A DNA stretch of 64,000 bases from an uncultured Eubacteriales bacterium (lineage in GTDB: Bacteria > Bacillota > Clostridia > Christensenellales > Aristaeellaceae): positions 33,561-97,560 of the forward strand of contig CACZHW010000003.1 of assembly GCA_902781095.1 (NCBI GenBank), written 5' to 3'. Positions 8,696 through 18,502 of this stretch are shown piece by piece; within the stretch, counting starts at the first letter, position 1, and every line of letters begins with the position of its first letter. A program made the position numbers and the translations under genes. The notes beneath the pieces were generated by a model. That model worked only from the letters and a program-made list of their open reading frames with translations, was not told the origin of the DNA and ran no database searches.

Positions 8696-9085
8696 ATGCA
8701 TCCAATCTTCAAAGTTTTGACCGCACTGTTGGTCATCGCCCTCATCGCTGACGCTGCCTTCATCGGTTACCTGCAGTTCACCGGCAGGGGATTCACAGCG
8801 GTGCGGGAAGCCGTGACGGAGGAATCCGCGGCAGAGGAACAGCCGCTGCCGGAGATTTCCCCGCTTCCGGAGGAAGAACCCGCGGCTGAAGAGGAAGCTG
8901 AACCGGCCGGGGAAGAACCTGCCACGCCCGACGAGGCGGAGGAAGAGGCCGAATCCGACGCCCCGAGGATGTACGAGGGGGCGCTGGCCGGACACACACA
9001 GGAAGAGATCGAGGCCATGGCGCTCGCAGAGGAAGAATCGGCGGAGCGCCTGACCGAAGACAAAGCGGAAGCATCGACAGACTGA
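8696..9085 (+). CDS. Membrane-anchored acidic low-complexity protein
   Basis: 129 aa with one N-terminal membrane segment (FKVLTALLVIALIADAAFIGYL), followed by a strongly acidic Glu/Pro/Ala tail rich in PEEEPAAEEEAEPAGEE-type sequence. No enzymatic domain. It has a good RBS (GAAGGAGAG) and lies 31 bases after hpf, followed by a terminator, so it is probably co-transcribed with hpf. Function unknown; the composition suggests an extracytoplasmic spacer or cation-binding tail. Confidence 0.65.
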   Translation: MHPIFKVLTALLVIALIADAAFIGYLQFTGRGFTAVREAVTEESAAEEQPLPEISPLPEEEPAAEEEAEPAGEEPATPDEAEEEAESDAPRMYEGALAGHTQEEIEAMALAEEESAERLTEDKAEASTD

Positions 9086-9094
9086 ATGCAAAAC

Positions 9095-9124
9095 AGCCGG
9101 GCGCGTAATCGTCCGGCTTCTTTT
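9095..9124 (+). terminator. Intrinsic terminator after hpf operon
   Basis: AGCCGG at 9095-9100 pairs with CCGGCT at 9113-9118, followed by a T-rich run to 9124. Confidence 0.7.
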
Positions 9125-9150
9125 CTGCAGGCCGCGGGGTTGCGGCCTTT

Positions 9151-10545
9151 TTATTCCCGAAGATAGATCCTGGAGCCGACGGTCACGCCCCATGCAGCCC
9201 CGTCCCGGATGTGGAACAGCAGGCGGGAGGACAGGGAGCCGTCCGGCTCCAGCGCCGTGAAGCGCAGCCCGCCGCAGTGCACGAGCGAGAGCGGTCTGCC
9301 GTCCTGGGAGGCGCAAAGCGGGTCGCAGGAGATGGTGAGCCGGGAGGGCAGGCCCTCGTAGGACGCGTAGGTGCCCGCCAGCATGGCAGGGGCGCTGAAG
9401 GTCTGACCGGACGGGACGTACCACTCGTGGCTCGTGTCCAGCGGAAGAGAGAGAACAGCGTTTTCCATCGCCCACATGGCGCCGTTCAGCGCCGCGTCGC
9501 TCTCGTTTGTCAGCAGGGCGAAGCCGTACCCCTCGCCGAGCAGGAGGGCGCCCTTCGCCGATACGCCGTGCAGCGCGCCGCCGTGATCGCAGATGACGTG
9601 CCCGTTCCACACGCTCTTGTAGATGCCCATACACATGACGGGTTCGGGGCTGAGCGGGTGGCCGCTGCCCAGCATCAGTTCGACGGCGCCGCGGGGGATG
9701 GCCTGTCGGCCCTCGTGCATGCCCATGTTGGACAGCGCACGGTAGTAGGCGGCCAGATCGCGGGCCGTGGATTTGACCATCGCGCACCCGCGGAAGGGCG
9801 GGAGCATCGTCCAGCCGTCGTCGCAGACCTGCCGGCCGTCCTGCCAGGAGAAGAGCGAGGTGATGTTGCCACCGGAGAGCCGGCGGGATTCCTCTATGCC
9901 GTTGTCCAGGATGGAGCGCGTCATGCCCAGCGGACGGAAGATGCGCTCCAGCATAAACTGCTCCAGCGGCATGCCGGCGGCCGCGTCCACCACGTAGGAG
10001 AGCACGGCGAACCCTTCGTTCGAATAGGAGACCTGCTCCCCGGGTGCGCCGACCGGCGGATGAGGACAGACCGCGATGTAATCCAATACCTGCTGCAGGG
10101 TCTCCATGCGGTTCGGCGCGCTCCTGCGGAGCGCCTCGGTGTCCTCGTCGGGGCCGCGTCCCGTGGTGTTCATCGCGCTGGACCATTCCAGCACCTCCAT
10201 GGGCGGGAGCCCGGAGGTGTGCATGCAAAGGCTGCGGACGGTAACGGCCTCGTCCGGCTGCCCGGGGAGGCGGAAGCCGGGGACGTAACGGGCGACGGGA
10301 TCGTCCAGATTCAGCCGCCCCTCGTCGTGCAGGATGCAGGCGCACAGCGCGGTGAGGCTCTTGCTGAGCGACGCGATGCCGTACACCGTATCGGGATCGG
10401 GATTTCGCCCTTCTTTGTTGATGACGCCCCCGCAGCGGGTGTAGACTTCTCCTTCGGGGCCGAGAATGCAGGCGCTGAACCCAGCGATATGGCCCTCCTC
10501 CGCCCAACGGGCGAGGGTTTCGTCAAGCGCTTTCCAATCAGGCAC
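9151..10545 (-). CDS. Serine hydrolase, class C beta-lactamase / DD-peptidase fold
   Basis: 464 aa, beta-lactamase-related (PF00144-type) serine hydrolase. The catalytic SxxK is SLSK (GIASLSKSLTALCA, near residue 60), the YxN motif is YSN (QVSYSNEGFAVLSYVVDAAAG, near residue 170), and an HxG-type motif DHGGALHGVSAKG lies around residue 320. The C-terminal 110 residues form a beta-rich lipocalin-like region. The start is GTG at 10545 behind TGAGGAGGTG. No signal peptide is evident, so it is probably cytoplasmic and more likely an esterase or peptidase than a resistance enzyme. Single-gene transcript. Confidence 0.85.
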   Translation of the reverse strand: MPDWKALDETLARWAEEGHIAGFSACILGPEGEVYTRCGGVINKEGRNPDPDTVYGIASLSKSLTALCACILHDEGRLNLDDPVARYVPGFRLPGQPDEAVTVRSLCMHTSGLPPMEVLEWSSAMNTTGRGPDEDTEALRRSAPNRMETLQQVLDYIAVCPHPPVGAPGEQVSYSNEGFAVLSYVVDAAAGMPLEQFMLERIFRPLGMTRSILDNGIEESRRLSGGNITSLFSWQDGRQVCDDGWTMLPPFRGCAMVKSTARDLAAYYRALSNMGMHEGRQAIPRGAVELMLGSGHPLSPEPVMCMGIYKSVWNGHVICDHGGALHGVSAKGALLLGEGYGFALLTNESDAALNGAMWAMENAVLSLPLDTSHEWYVPSGQTFSAPAMLAGTYASYEGLPSRLTISCDPLCASQDGRPLSLVHCGGLRFTALEPDGSLSSRLLFHIRDGAAWGVTVGSRIYLRE

Positions 10546-10574
10546 AGGCGCACCTCCTCAATGGTTTTTCGGAG

Positions 10575-10580
10575 ATTATA
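10575..10580 (-). promoter_or_regulatory. Extended -10 promoter of the serine hydrolase
   Basis: On the minus strand TGC-TATAAT (the -10 hexamer at 10580-10575) lies about 30 bases before the GTG start. The -35 region is poor (ATGGCA), as expected for an extended -10 promoter. Confidence 0.5.
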
Positions 10581-10635
10581 GCATAAAAGGCCGCTTTTGC
10601 CATCTGCCGGCGCCCTTTCGGGAAGACAATTTTTA

Positions 10636-10664
10636 TTGTGTTATCGTATCCATTGTGTTATACT
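10636..10664 (+). promoter_or_regulatory. Promoter for the DUF1292 gene
   Basis: TTGTGT at 10636-10641, 17-nt spacer, TATACT at 10659-10664 with an upstream TG (10656-10657). Confidence 0.6.
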
Positions 10665-10706
10665 GTATTCGTGGAAATCCAATTTGAGGAGAGGCGGGTG
10701 CAAGCT

Positions 10707-11000
10707 ATGAGCGACAACAATGAATTCCGTGATGAGGAGAACATCATCGTCCTGACGGATGAGGATGGTACGGACGTGGAGTTTGAGTTCTGCGCTTCCA
10801 TCGAGTACGAGGGCAAGGAGTATGTCGTCCTGCTGCCGACCGACGAGGACGACGGCGAGGTCGTCATCCTGGAGGTCATCGAAAGCGACGACGCGGAGAG
10901 CGACGAGGCGACCTACGTCGGCGTGGACGACGACAACATCCTGGAGGCGGTCTTCCAGCGCTTCAAGGAGCAGGCCGGCGACGAATACGATTTTGACTGA
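10707..11000 (+). CDS. DUF1292 (YrzB-like) acidic protein
   Basis: 97 aa, very acidic, DUF1292 family. Typical segments are NIIVLTDEDGTDVEFEF, IEYEGKEYVVLLP and VVILEVIE, with a C-terminal ILEAVFQRFKEQ helix. The family is widespread in Firmicutes, often beside yrrK or yrzL, but its function is not established. The start is ATG 10707; earlier in-frame codons lie in the promoter. Monocistronic, followed by its own terminator. Confidence 0.85.
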   Translation: MSDNNEFRDEENIIVLTDEDGTDVEFEFCASIEYEGKEYVVLLPTDEDDGEVVILEVIESDDAESDEATYVGVDDDNILEAVFQRFKEQAGDEYDFD

Positions 11001-11013
11001 GCGAGACAGACGG

Positions 11014-11044
11014 CGCTGCCCCAACGGGGCAGCGTTATTCTTTT
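11014..11044 (+). terminator. Intrinsic terminator of DUF1292 gene
   Basis: Nine-bp GC-rich stem CGCTGCCCC/GGGGCAGCG (11014-11022, 11026-11034) with a 3-nt loop, then a T-rich tract. Confidence 0.88.
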
Positions 11045-11065
11045 CCGCTTTGGGCAGAATGGGCG

Positions 11066-11094
11066 TTGACAGGCTGCAGCCGTAACGGTATAAT
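11066..11094 (+). promoter_or_regulatory. Consensus promoter of the 6S RNA
   Basis: TTGACA at 11066-11071, exactly 17 nt, TATAAT at 11089-11094, both perfect. No coding start follows; transcription would begin near 11101 at the 6S RNA. Confidence 0.85.
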
Positions 11095-11100
11095 AAGGTC

Positions 11101-11300
11101 AGCGAAAGCGAGTCCTGGGGTGTTCGCCAGTTATCTGTATTTTCTCCTACATTTTCTGAACAGGAACCCGGATGTCGCCCGGTGGATGTCACGCCCCCGT
11201 CCTGGACGCCAGGGGACGGCAGAAGCCGTGCGCAGGGTTCCGACCTGCCGAGGCGGTGGGTGGAAAAGGGATGACAGCGGCACTTCGGGATTTTTGTATC
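11101..11300 (+). ncRNA. ssrS: 6S RNA
   Basis: A roughly 200-nt non-coding transcript with its own consensus promoter and a separate intrinsic terminator. Bases 11111-11122 (AGTCCTGGGGTG) can pair over 12 positions with 11281-11292 (CACTTCGGGATT), allowing G-U pairs; this is the closing stem of 6S RNA. The adjoining TGTTCGCC on the 5' side and AGCGGCACTTCGG on the 3' side match the conserved flanks of the central bubble in known 6S RNAs. 6S RNA binds the housekeeping RNA polymerase holoenzyme as an open-promoter mimic and is released by pRNA synthesis. The 5' end is inferred from the promoter; the ORFs crossing the region are not coding. Confidence 0.85.
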
Positions 11301-11301
11301 G

Positions 11302-11324
11302 GCACGCGAGAGCGTGCTTTTTTT
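11302..11324 (+). terminator. Intrinsic terminator of 6S RNA
   Basis: GCACGC (11302-11307), GAGA loop, GCGTGC (11312-11317), then seven T. Confidence 0.9.
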
Positions 11325-11372
11325 GTGCAGCAAAAAAGCCGGCAGAGCCGGCAGACGCGGGGCGCGGGAAGA

Positions 11373-12503
11373 TCAGTTGACGGCGCCGCGGGATTTGGCC
11401 GCTGCGGCCAGGCCGTCCGTCATTTCGATGGTGCCGTCGGCAAACAGCCAGAGCGCTTCCACGCCGTCCAGCCCCTCGATAAAGCCGCGGGATTCCTCGT
11501 AGGGCATGAGGTAGGCGGCGGTGGAGAGCAGGTCGGCGTAGCCGGAGTCTTCCGTGACGATGGAAACCGAGCGGTAGAAGGTGCCCGGCATCAGTGTGTC
11601 GGGATCGATCAGGTGGCAGTAATTCGTCCCGTCCACGGTGTAATAGCGCTGGTAGTCGCCGGAGGTGACGACGGAGCAGTTGTGCAGGTACAGGGTTTCC
11701 ACGATGTCGGTGGTGCCCAGGATCGCGCCGTCCGGGTCCTGTATGCCGACCCCCCAGTTGGCGCGCCCGTCCGCGGGCGGGTTGCCCATGCGCACGTTGC
11801 CGCCCGCACTGATGATGAAGGACGGCATGGGGCCGCCCAGCAGCGCTTTGGCGACGATCTCGGCCGCGTATCCCTTCGCCACGGCGCCCACGTCCAGCCG
11901 AAGGGAGGGGTCGGCGAAGGCGACGGTCAGCGCTTCGTCGTCCAGGATGAGGTCGGATATATCCGCGTGCTGCGACGCCGCGGACAGAAGCTCCGCCGGG
12001 GGCAGCGCAGCACTGTCCGGATCGGCGAGGCCGGCTTCCCGGTAATCGTGCCAGATGGAGAGCACGCTGCCCAGCGCGACGTTGGTCTGCCCATGCGCCT
12101 CTTCATAGTGCGCCTTGGAAAACTTGAGCAGCGCATAGAGGATGGGATCGACCGCCACGGGCCCGTCCGGCGCCTTTTCGTTGACGGTGTATACGCTGAC
12201 GATGCCCTCGTCCTCGTAGCTGTTGTAGCAGTCGAACCGCTTGTGCAGATCGACGAACAGCTGGTGCGCGACGGCGGCCTGCCGGTTGAAGACCTCCTCG
12301 CTCTCGGCGAAGCCGATGAGCGAGATGACGGTATCGAACGTATCCATGAACACGACGCTGTAGCGGGAAAGCTTCGTCGCCCCGGCCGTCGCCGCCGGAG
12401 CGGACGGGGCCGCGGAAGGGGTGGCCGCTTGGGTGGTGCCGGCGCAGCCGGCCAGCAGCGGCAGCAGAAGCAGCAGGAGAACGGACACGCCAAAACGCTT
12501 CAT
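11373..12503 (-). CDS. apbE: FAD:protein FMN transferase (ApbE), lipoprotein
   Basis: 376 aa. ApbE transfers FMN from FAD to a Ser/Thr of exported flavoproteins such as RnfG and RnfD. The start is ATG 12503 behind AAGGAGC; a longer ORF to 12662 would bury the signal peptide. The N terminus ends in a lipobox (LLPLLAGC), so the enzyme is anchored outside the membrane. Family motifs are RLDVGAVAKGYAAE and FIISAGGNVRMG in the middle, and DSGYADLLSTAAYLM near the C terminus with the conserved Asp-x-x-Ser-Thr metal site. Single gene on the minus strand, about 33 kb from the rnf operon, whose products are the obvious substrates here. Confidence 0.93.
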   Translation of the reverse strand: MKRFGVSVLLLLLLPLLAGCAGTTQAATPSAAPSAPAATAGATKLSRYSVVFMDTFDTVISLIGFAESEEVFNRQAAVAHQLFVDLHKRFDCYNSYEDEGIVSVYTVNEKAPDGPVAVDPILYALLKFSKAHYEEAHGQTNVALGSVLSIWHDYREAGLADPDSAALPPAELLSAASQHADISDLILDDEALTVAFADPSLRLDVGAVAKGYAAEIVAKALLGGPMPSFIISAGGNVRMGNPPADGRANWGVGIQDPDGAILGTTDIVETLYLHNCSVVTSGDYQRYYTVDGTNYCHLIDPDTLMPGTFYRSVSIVTEDSGYADLLSTAAYLMPYEESRGFIEGLDGVEALWLFADGTIEMTDGLAAAAKSRGAVN

Positions 12504-12598
12504 AGAGGATCGGGCTCCTTCCGGAAAAATCGGTGATTGTTCCATTATAGGGTAGAAGGGCCGAAAGATCAAGGCAAAGCCAAAGCCTTTCAGATAAC

Positions 12599-12627
12599 TT
12601 GTCAAGTTCGTCTTTTTCCTGTATACT
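12599..12627 (+). promoter_or_regulatory. Promoter for yloU-yloV
   Basis: TTGTCA at 12599-12604, 17-nt spacer, TATACT at 12622-12627, about 50 bases before the yloU start. Confidence 0.65.
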
Positions 12628-12679
12628 GTTAGATGATGTTCGAGAAATGGGCGTTTGCCCATGGTGAGGAGGTATTACT

Positions 12680-13030
12680 ATGGAATGCAGGATCAACAAT
12701 GAGCTCGGCCTCATCACGATCAGCGAGGACGTACTGCTCAAAGTTGCGGGTTACGCGGCACTCGAGTGCTACGGTATCGTCGCCATGTCCAGCAAGCGGG
12801 CAAAGGACGGTTTTGTCGAGTGGCTCGGCAGGGAGAATCTGACCAAGGGCGTCGAACTCGACATCACCGATCAGGGGATCGACATCGATCTCTATATCAT
12901 CGTGGAATACGGGATCTCCATCGTGGAGGTCTGCAACATCATCAAGTCGCAGGTCTGCTACAAGATCGAGAACATGACGGGCGCGAAAGTGCGCCGCGTC
13001 AATATTTCCGTCGAGGGGATCCGCGTCTGA
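12680..13030 (+). CDS. yloU: Asp23/Gls24 family protein (YloU)
   Basis: 116 aa Asp23/Gls24 family (DUF322) protein. It shows GLITISEDVLLKVAGYAALECYGIVAMS and the core ELDITDQGIDIDLYIIVEYG, ending with VNISVEGIRV. Cytoplasmic family linked to alkaline or envelope stress and found beside yloV throughout Firmicutes, as here. Good RBS (GAGGAGGTATT) before ATG 12680. Molecular role not established. Confidence 0.92.
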   Translation: MECRINNELGLITISEDVLLKVAGYAALECYGIVAMSSKRAKDGFVEWLGRENLTKGVELDITDQGIDIDLYIIVEYGISIVEVCNIIKSQVCYKIENMTGAKVRRVNISVEGIRV

Positions 13031-13060
13031 TCCCGCGGCGCCGAACTGGAGGCGAATCAG

Positions 13061-14764
13061 TTGTCACAAAATTATATAGACGGTGCGCTCTTTAAAGAGA
13101 TGATCATCTCGGGGGCGAATCTGCTGGAACAGAACCGGGAGTGGATCGACTCGCTCAACGTCTTTCCCGTCCCGGACGGCGACACCGGCACGAACATGTC
13201 CCTCACGATGAAATCCACCGTGCAGGAAATCGCGGCGAAGGATGAGCACGACGCATCCAAAATGCTCTCCATGGCCGCCAAAGGCGCGCTCAAAGGGGCC
13301 CGGGGCAACTCCGGCGTCATCCTCTCGCAGATTCTGCGCGGGTTCTCCCGCGGCGTGGAAAACCGCGAGACCATCGACGCGGAGACCTTCGTCAAGGGCC
13401 TCAAGCGCGGCGCCGACACGGCGTACAAGGCCGTGATGAAGCCGAAGGAAGGCACGATCCTGACGGTCATCCGCGTGATTGCCGAGGACGCGGCGCGCTA
13501 CAACACCAAGCATCCCGACAACCTGGAGGGGCTGCTGGACAAGGTGGTCCGCAGCGGCGAGGCAATCCTGGAGAAGACGCCGGACATGCTGCCGGCGCTC
13601 AAACAGGCCGGCGTCGTGGATTCCGGCGGACAGGGCCTTTTGACGGTGCTGCGCGGGTGGAAGGCGGCCTTCGCAGGCGAACGCATCGAGGAAGCACCCA
13701 AGGCGGTCGAAGCGCCGAAGGCGGAGGACCTGGCGGCGGCTGAAGGCGAACTCCGCTACAAGTATCTCGTTGAATACACCATCTGCACGCTCCGGGAGGA
13801 CGTGACGGAGGACGACCTGAACCGGGTGCGCACCCGCCTCGGCCGGATCGGCGAGAACGCCTCCATGGAAGGCGCCCAGCCGCCCATCCGCGTGCGCGTG
13901 CAGACCAACGACCCGGGCAAGGCGATTCAGTACGCCTGCGAGCTGGGCGAGGTGACCGACCTTTCGATGGACAACATCGCGGCCAAGCGCCGCGAGATGC
14001 AGAAGAAGGCGGAGGAAGAGCGCCGGCTGGAAGAGGAAAAGCGCGCGGAGGAAGAGCGCCGGGCGCAGGAGGCCGCGCAGGCCGGGGAAGAAGCGGAAGC
14101 CGCGGCCAAGCCGTACGGCATCGTCGCCGTCTCCATCGGCGAGGGCTTCTCCAGCATCTTCAACGACCTCGGCGTCGACGTGATCGTCGAGGGCGGGCAG
14201 ACGATGAACCCCAGCATCGAGGACATCAGGTGGGCCATCGAGAAGGTCCACGCACAGACGGTCTTCGTGCTGCCCAACAACTCCAACGTCATCCTGGCCG
14301 CGTCCCAGGCGGCGGAGCTGACGGACGGAAACGTCATCGTGCTGCCCACGAAGAACACGGCGATGGGTGTCGGGGCCGTCGTGGCCTTCAACCCGGACGC
14401 GACGCCGGAGGAGAACCGCGAGGCGATGACCGCTGCGGCCGAACAGGTGAAGACGGGGCAGATCACCTTCGCGGTCCGCGACACGGTCTTCGAGGACAAG
14501 GAGATCCGCGAGGGCGACATCATCGGCATCCACAACGGCCGCATCGAGGTCGTCGGCAGCGATATCCACGAGGTGGCGCTGAAGCTGGTCGAAACCGTCG
14601 TGGAGGAGGGGGATTCCCTCATCACGATCTATTACGGCCAGGATACCGAGGAAGAGGCGGCGCGCGCCTTCGGCGACGAGGTGGCGGCGCTGTTCCCGGA
14701 TCTGGATGTGGAGGTCCAGTACGGCGGCCAGCCGCTCTACTACTACCTGATCTCCGCCGAGTAA
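13061..14764 (+). CDS. yloV: YloV, DAK/DegV-system protein (fatty-acid kinase FakA-like)
   Basis: 567 aa, FakA/YloV family. The N-terminal DhaL-type ATP-binding domain carries NVFPVPDGDTGTNMSLTM (residues 31-48) and GARGNSGVILSQILRGF. A middle domain follows at about 230-310, then a long charged coiled-coil insert rich in EEERRLEEEKRAEEE, then the C-terminal domain (IVAVSIGEGFSSIFNDLG, FVLPNNSNVILAASQAA). FakA phosphorylates fatty acids carried by DegV-type FakB proteins; no degV lies in the window. The start is TTG at 13061 behind CTGGAGGCG. Second gene after yloU; the pairing is conserved. Confidence 0.9.
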   Translation: MSQNYIDGALFKEMIISGANLLEQNREWIDSLNVFPVPDGDTGTNMSLTMKSTVQEIAAKDEHDASKMLSMAAKGALKGARGNSGVILSQILRGFSRGVENRETIDAETFVKGLKRGADTAYKAVMKPKEGTILTVIRVIAEDAARYNTKHPDNLEGLLDKVVRSGEAILEKTPDMLPALKQAGVVDSGGQGLLTVLRGWKAAFAGERIEEAPKAVEAPKAEDLAAAEGELRYKYLVEYTICTLREDVTEDDLNRVRTRLGRIGENASMEGAQPPIRVRVQTNDPGKAIQYACELGEVTDLSMDNIAAKRREMQKKAEEERRLEEEKRAEEERRAQEAAQAGEEAEAAAKPYGIVAVSIGEGFSSIFNDLGVDVIVEGGQTMNPSIEDIRWAIEKVHAQTVFVLPNNSNVILAASQAAELTDGNVIVLPTKNTAMGVGAVVAFNPDATPEENREAMTAAAEQVKTGQITFAVRDTVFEDKEIREGDIIGIHNGRIEVVGSDIHEVALKLVETVVEEGDSLITIYYGQDTEEEAARAFGDEVAALFPDLDVEVQYGGQPLYYYLISAE

Positions 14765-14780
14765 AAAGGCATCCGGCACA

Positions 14781-14814
14781 CCCCATGCGACGACGGTTGC
14801 ATGGGGCGTTTTTT
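14781..14814 (+). terminator. Terminator between yloV and recG
   Basis: An 11-bp stem (CCCCATGC plus three more pairs; arms 14781-14791 and 14796-14806) with a 4-nt loop and six T at 14809-14814. recG starts only 14 bases later, so read-through or coupling past this hairpin is likely. Confidence 0.8.
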
Positions 14815-14827
14815 AAAGGAAAGGGTT

Positions 14828-16831
<2,004 letters not shown>

Positions 16832-16865
16832 CCGGTTTTATCACGGTTGTATTTTGAAAAAACAC

Positions 16866-16894
16866 TTGACACGGGGGTGCCTTTGGGCTATACT
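16866..16894 (+). promoter_or_regulatory. Promoter of the tRNA-Pro/tRNA-Lys operon
   Basis: TTGACA at 16866-16871, 17-nt spacer, TATACT at 16889-16894, 10 bases before the mature tRNA 5' end. Confidence 0.85.
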
Positions 16895-16904
16895 CTCGTG
16901 TGTT

Positions 16905-16981
16905 CGGGGTGTAGCGCAGTTTGGTAGCGTGCTTGAATGGGGTTCAAGAGGCCGCGAGTTCGAATCTCGCCACTCCGACCA
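16905..16981 (+). tRNA. tRNA-Pro (GGG)
   Basis: 77 nt with encoded CCA. The acceptor stem CGGGGTG pairs with CACTCCG. The anticodon arm CTTGA-ATGGGGT-TCAAG gives anticodon GGG. The T-loop GTTCGAATC is standard. First of two tRNAs in one transcript. Confidence 0.95.
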
Positions 16982-16985
16982 GAAC

Positions 16986-17061
16986 GCACCTTTAGCTCAG
17001 TTGGTAGAGCACCTGACTCTTAATCAGGGTGCCCAGGGTTCGAGTCCCTGAAGGTGCACCA
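16986..17061 (+). tRNA. tRNA-Lys (CTT)
   Basis: 76 nt with encoded CCA. The acceptor GCACCTT pairs with AAGGTGC; the anticodon arm CCTGA-CTCTTAA-TCAGG gives anticodon CTT. Four bases separate it from tRNA-Pro. Confidence 0.95.
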
Positions 17062-17065
17062 TTCG

Positions 17066-17092
17066 ATCCGATGCAGCAGCATCGGATTTTTT
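17066..17092 (+). terminator. Terminator of the tRNA operon
   Basis: Perfect 9-bp stem ATCCGATGC/GCATCGGAT (17066-17074, 17079-17087) with loop AGCA and a T run. Confidence 0.9.
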
Positions 17093-17126
17093 ATTGAAAG
17101 AACTTTTGAATTGCCGGAAAAAATGC

Positions 17127-17155
17127 TTGACAAAGGCGGAAACTGATGGCAAAAT
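17127..17155 (+). promoter_or_regulatory. Probable promoter of rplM-rpsI
   Basis: TTGACA at 17127-17132; 17 nt further a weak -10 CAAAAT at 17150-17155. A better -10 match, TATCAT at 17155, would need a 22-nt spacer. Confidence 0.5.
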
Positions 17156-17164
17156 ATCATGCGT

Positions 17165-17262
17165 GTGTGTGCGCCCTGTTAGCCCCGGGGTGCCATGCCG
17201 CAGCCAATGCGTCTGACCAGCGCACGGCAACGGATATCCAGGATATCACAACCAAGGAGGAA
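17165..17262 (+). promoter_or_regulatory. Structured rplM leader, possible L13 autoregulatory element
   Basis: About 100 bases of leader precede rplM. GTGCGC at 17169-17174 can pair with GCGCAC at 17220-17225, enclosing a GC-rich stem-loop region. An inverted repeat GATATCC-A-GGATATC lies just before the ribosome binding site. Firmicutes rplM mRNAs are known to carry an L13 leader; the position fits, but a covariance match was not possible here. Confidence 0.4.
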
Positions 17263-17267
17263 TTCAC

Positions 17268-17702
17268 GTGAAAACGTTTATGGCAAATGCCCAGAATGTC
17301 GAGCGTAAGTGGTACGTCGTCGACGCTGCCGGCATGACCCTTGGCCGCCTCGCGAGCCAGGTTGCCGCTATTCTGCGCGGCAAGAACAAGCCCACCTTCA
17401 CCCCTCATTTCGACGCGGGTGACTTCGTAATCATCGTCAACGCTTCCAAGGTCGAAATGACCGGCAAGAAGCTTGATCAGAAGTATTACTATCATCATTC
17501 CGGTTATCCGGGCGGACTCAAGAGCATCTCCTATCGCAAGCTGATGGCCGAGAAGCCCGAGTTTGCCGTAAAGCACGCGATCGTCGGCATGCTGCCGAAG
17601 GGACCGCTTGGCCGCCAGATGGCGCGCAAGCTCCGCGTGTACGCCGGCCCCGAGCATGAGCATGCTGCACAGCAGCCGGAAGTGCTCGAGCTGATCAAGT
17701 GA
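17268..17702 (+). CDS. rplM: Ribosomal protein L13
   Basis: 144 aa large-subunit protein L13. Signature segments: [71 protein letters not shown] region and [18 protein letters not shown]. The start is GTG 17268, immediately after AAGGAGGAATTCAC; the internal ATG at 17280 is less well placed. First gene of the conserved rplM-rpsI operon. Confidence 0.97.
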   Translation: MKTFMANAQNVERKWYVVDAAGMTLGRLASQVAAILRGKNKPTFTPHFDAGDFVIIVNASKVEMTGKKLDQKYYYHHSGYPGGLKSISYRKLMAEKPEFAVKHAIVGMLPKGPLGRQMARKLRVYAGPEHEHAAQQPEVLELIK

Positions 17703-17724
17703 TGCAGGAAGGAGAGCTATCAAC

Positions 17725-18117
17725 ATGGCACAGGTTCAGTATCAGGCGGTAGGCCGCCGCAAGAAGGCCATTGCCCGTGTTCGCCTCGTTCCGGGCGACG
17801 GCAAGATCGTGATCAACAAGCGCGAAATCGACGATTATTTCGGCCTTGAAACCCTGAAGATGACGGTTCGTCAGCCGCTGGTTCTCACCAGCCTGGAGGG
17901 CCGCTATGATGTCCTCGTCAACGTCCACGGCGGCGGACTTACCGGCCAGGCCGGCGCGATCCGTCACGGCATCTCCCGTGCGCTCGTCAAAGCCGATCCC
18001 GATCTTCGCCCCGCGGTCAAGAAGGCCGGCTTCCTCACGCGTGATCCGCGCATGAAGGAACGTAAGAAGTACGGCCTCAAGGCCGCCCGCCGCGCTCCGC
18101 AGTTCTCGAAGCGCTGA
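17725..18117 (+). CDS. rpsI: Ribosomal protein S9
   Basis: 130 aa small-subunit protein S9, complete. It begins [18 protein letters not shown] and ends in the basic tail [14 protein letters not shown] that reaches the P-site tRNA. It lies 22 bases after rplM behind GGAAGGAGAG. Confidence 0.98.
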   Translation: MAQVQYQAVGRRKKAIARVRLVPGDGKIVINKREIDDYFGLETLKMTVRQPLVLTSLEGRYDVLVNVHGGGLTGQAGAIRHGISRALVKADPDLRPAVKKAGFLTRDPRMKERKKYGLKAARRAPQFSKR

Positions 18118-18146
18118 TTTGGCGAAAACAGAGGAGGAGTACTATC

Positions 18147-18383
18147 ATGGCTGTACTTACCGCGATCGTCACCATTCTGCTGGTGGTGGCAGCCATTGTT
18201 CTGATCGCGACGGTCCTGCTGCAGCCCGGCGAGTCCAACGGTTTGGGCGCGATTGCCGGCGGCGCGGAGACCTTCTTCGGCAAGAACAAGGCAAAATCCA
18301 TGGAGGGCAAGCTGGCCCTGGCGACCAAGGTTTCCGCGGTGGTTTTCATCGTGTGTGCGCTTGTCATCGCCGTACTCGGCTGA
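18147..18383 (+). CDS. secG: Protein-export membrane protein SecG
   Basis: 78 aa with two membrane helices (TAIVTILLVVAAIVLIATVLLQ and VSAVVFIVCALVIAVL) and the SecG loop motif QPGESNGLGAIAGGAETFFGKNKAKS between them. Accessory subunit of the SecYEG translocon. It follows rpsI by 29 bases, so it may be transcribed with the ribosomal genes, and is closed by a terminator. Confidence 0.93.
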   Translation: MAVLTAIVTILLVVAAIVLIATVLLQPGESNGLGAIAGGAETFFGKNKAKSMEGKLALATKVSAVVFIVCALVIAVLG

Positions 18384-18402
18384 TCAAAACGGATTTCATC
18401 AA

Positions 18403-18429
18403 AGCTGGAGCGAAAGCTTCGGCTTTTTT
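18403..18429 (+). terminator. Terminator after secG
   Basis: AGCTGGAGC/GCTTCGGCT (18403-18411, 18416-18424, two G-U pairs) with GAAA loop and a T run. Confidence 0.85.
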
Positions 18430-18440
18430 GATTTGTGCGG

Positions 18441-18469
18441 TTGACACCCGCGCTGAGGGCGCGTAAACT
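18441..18469 (+). promoter_or_regulatory. Promoter for the cysteine desulfurase-hflX operon
   Basis: TTGACA at 18441-18446, 17-nt spacer, TAAACT at 18464-18469. Confidence 0.7.
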
Positions 18470-18502
18470 TAAAGTGTTACGCCATCAGCGAAAGGAGAAC
18501 GG

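Noticed and set aside
11172..12536. A 454-codon plus-strand frame spanning the 6S RNA and apbE
   Set aside because: It runs antisense through apbE and across an identified 6S RNA; no RBS or domain.
13064..14779. A 571-codon minus-strand frame opposite yloV
   Set aside because: Mirror of the real gene; His/Arg/Leu-rich composition, and yloV is clearly recognised on the plus strand.
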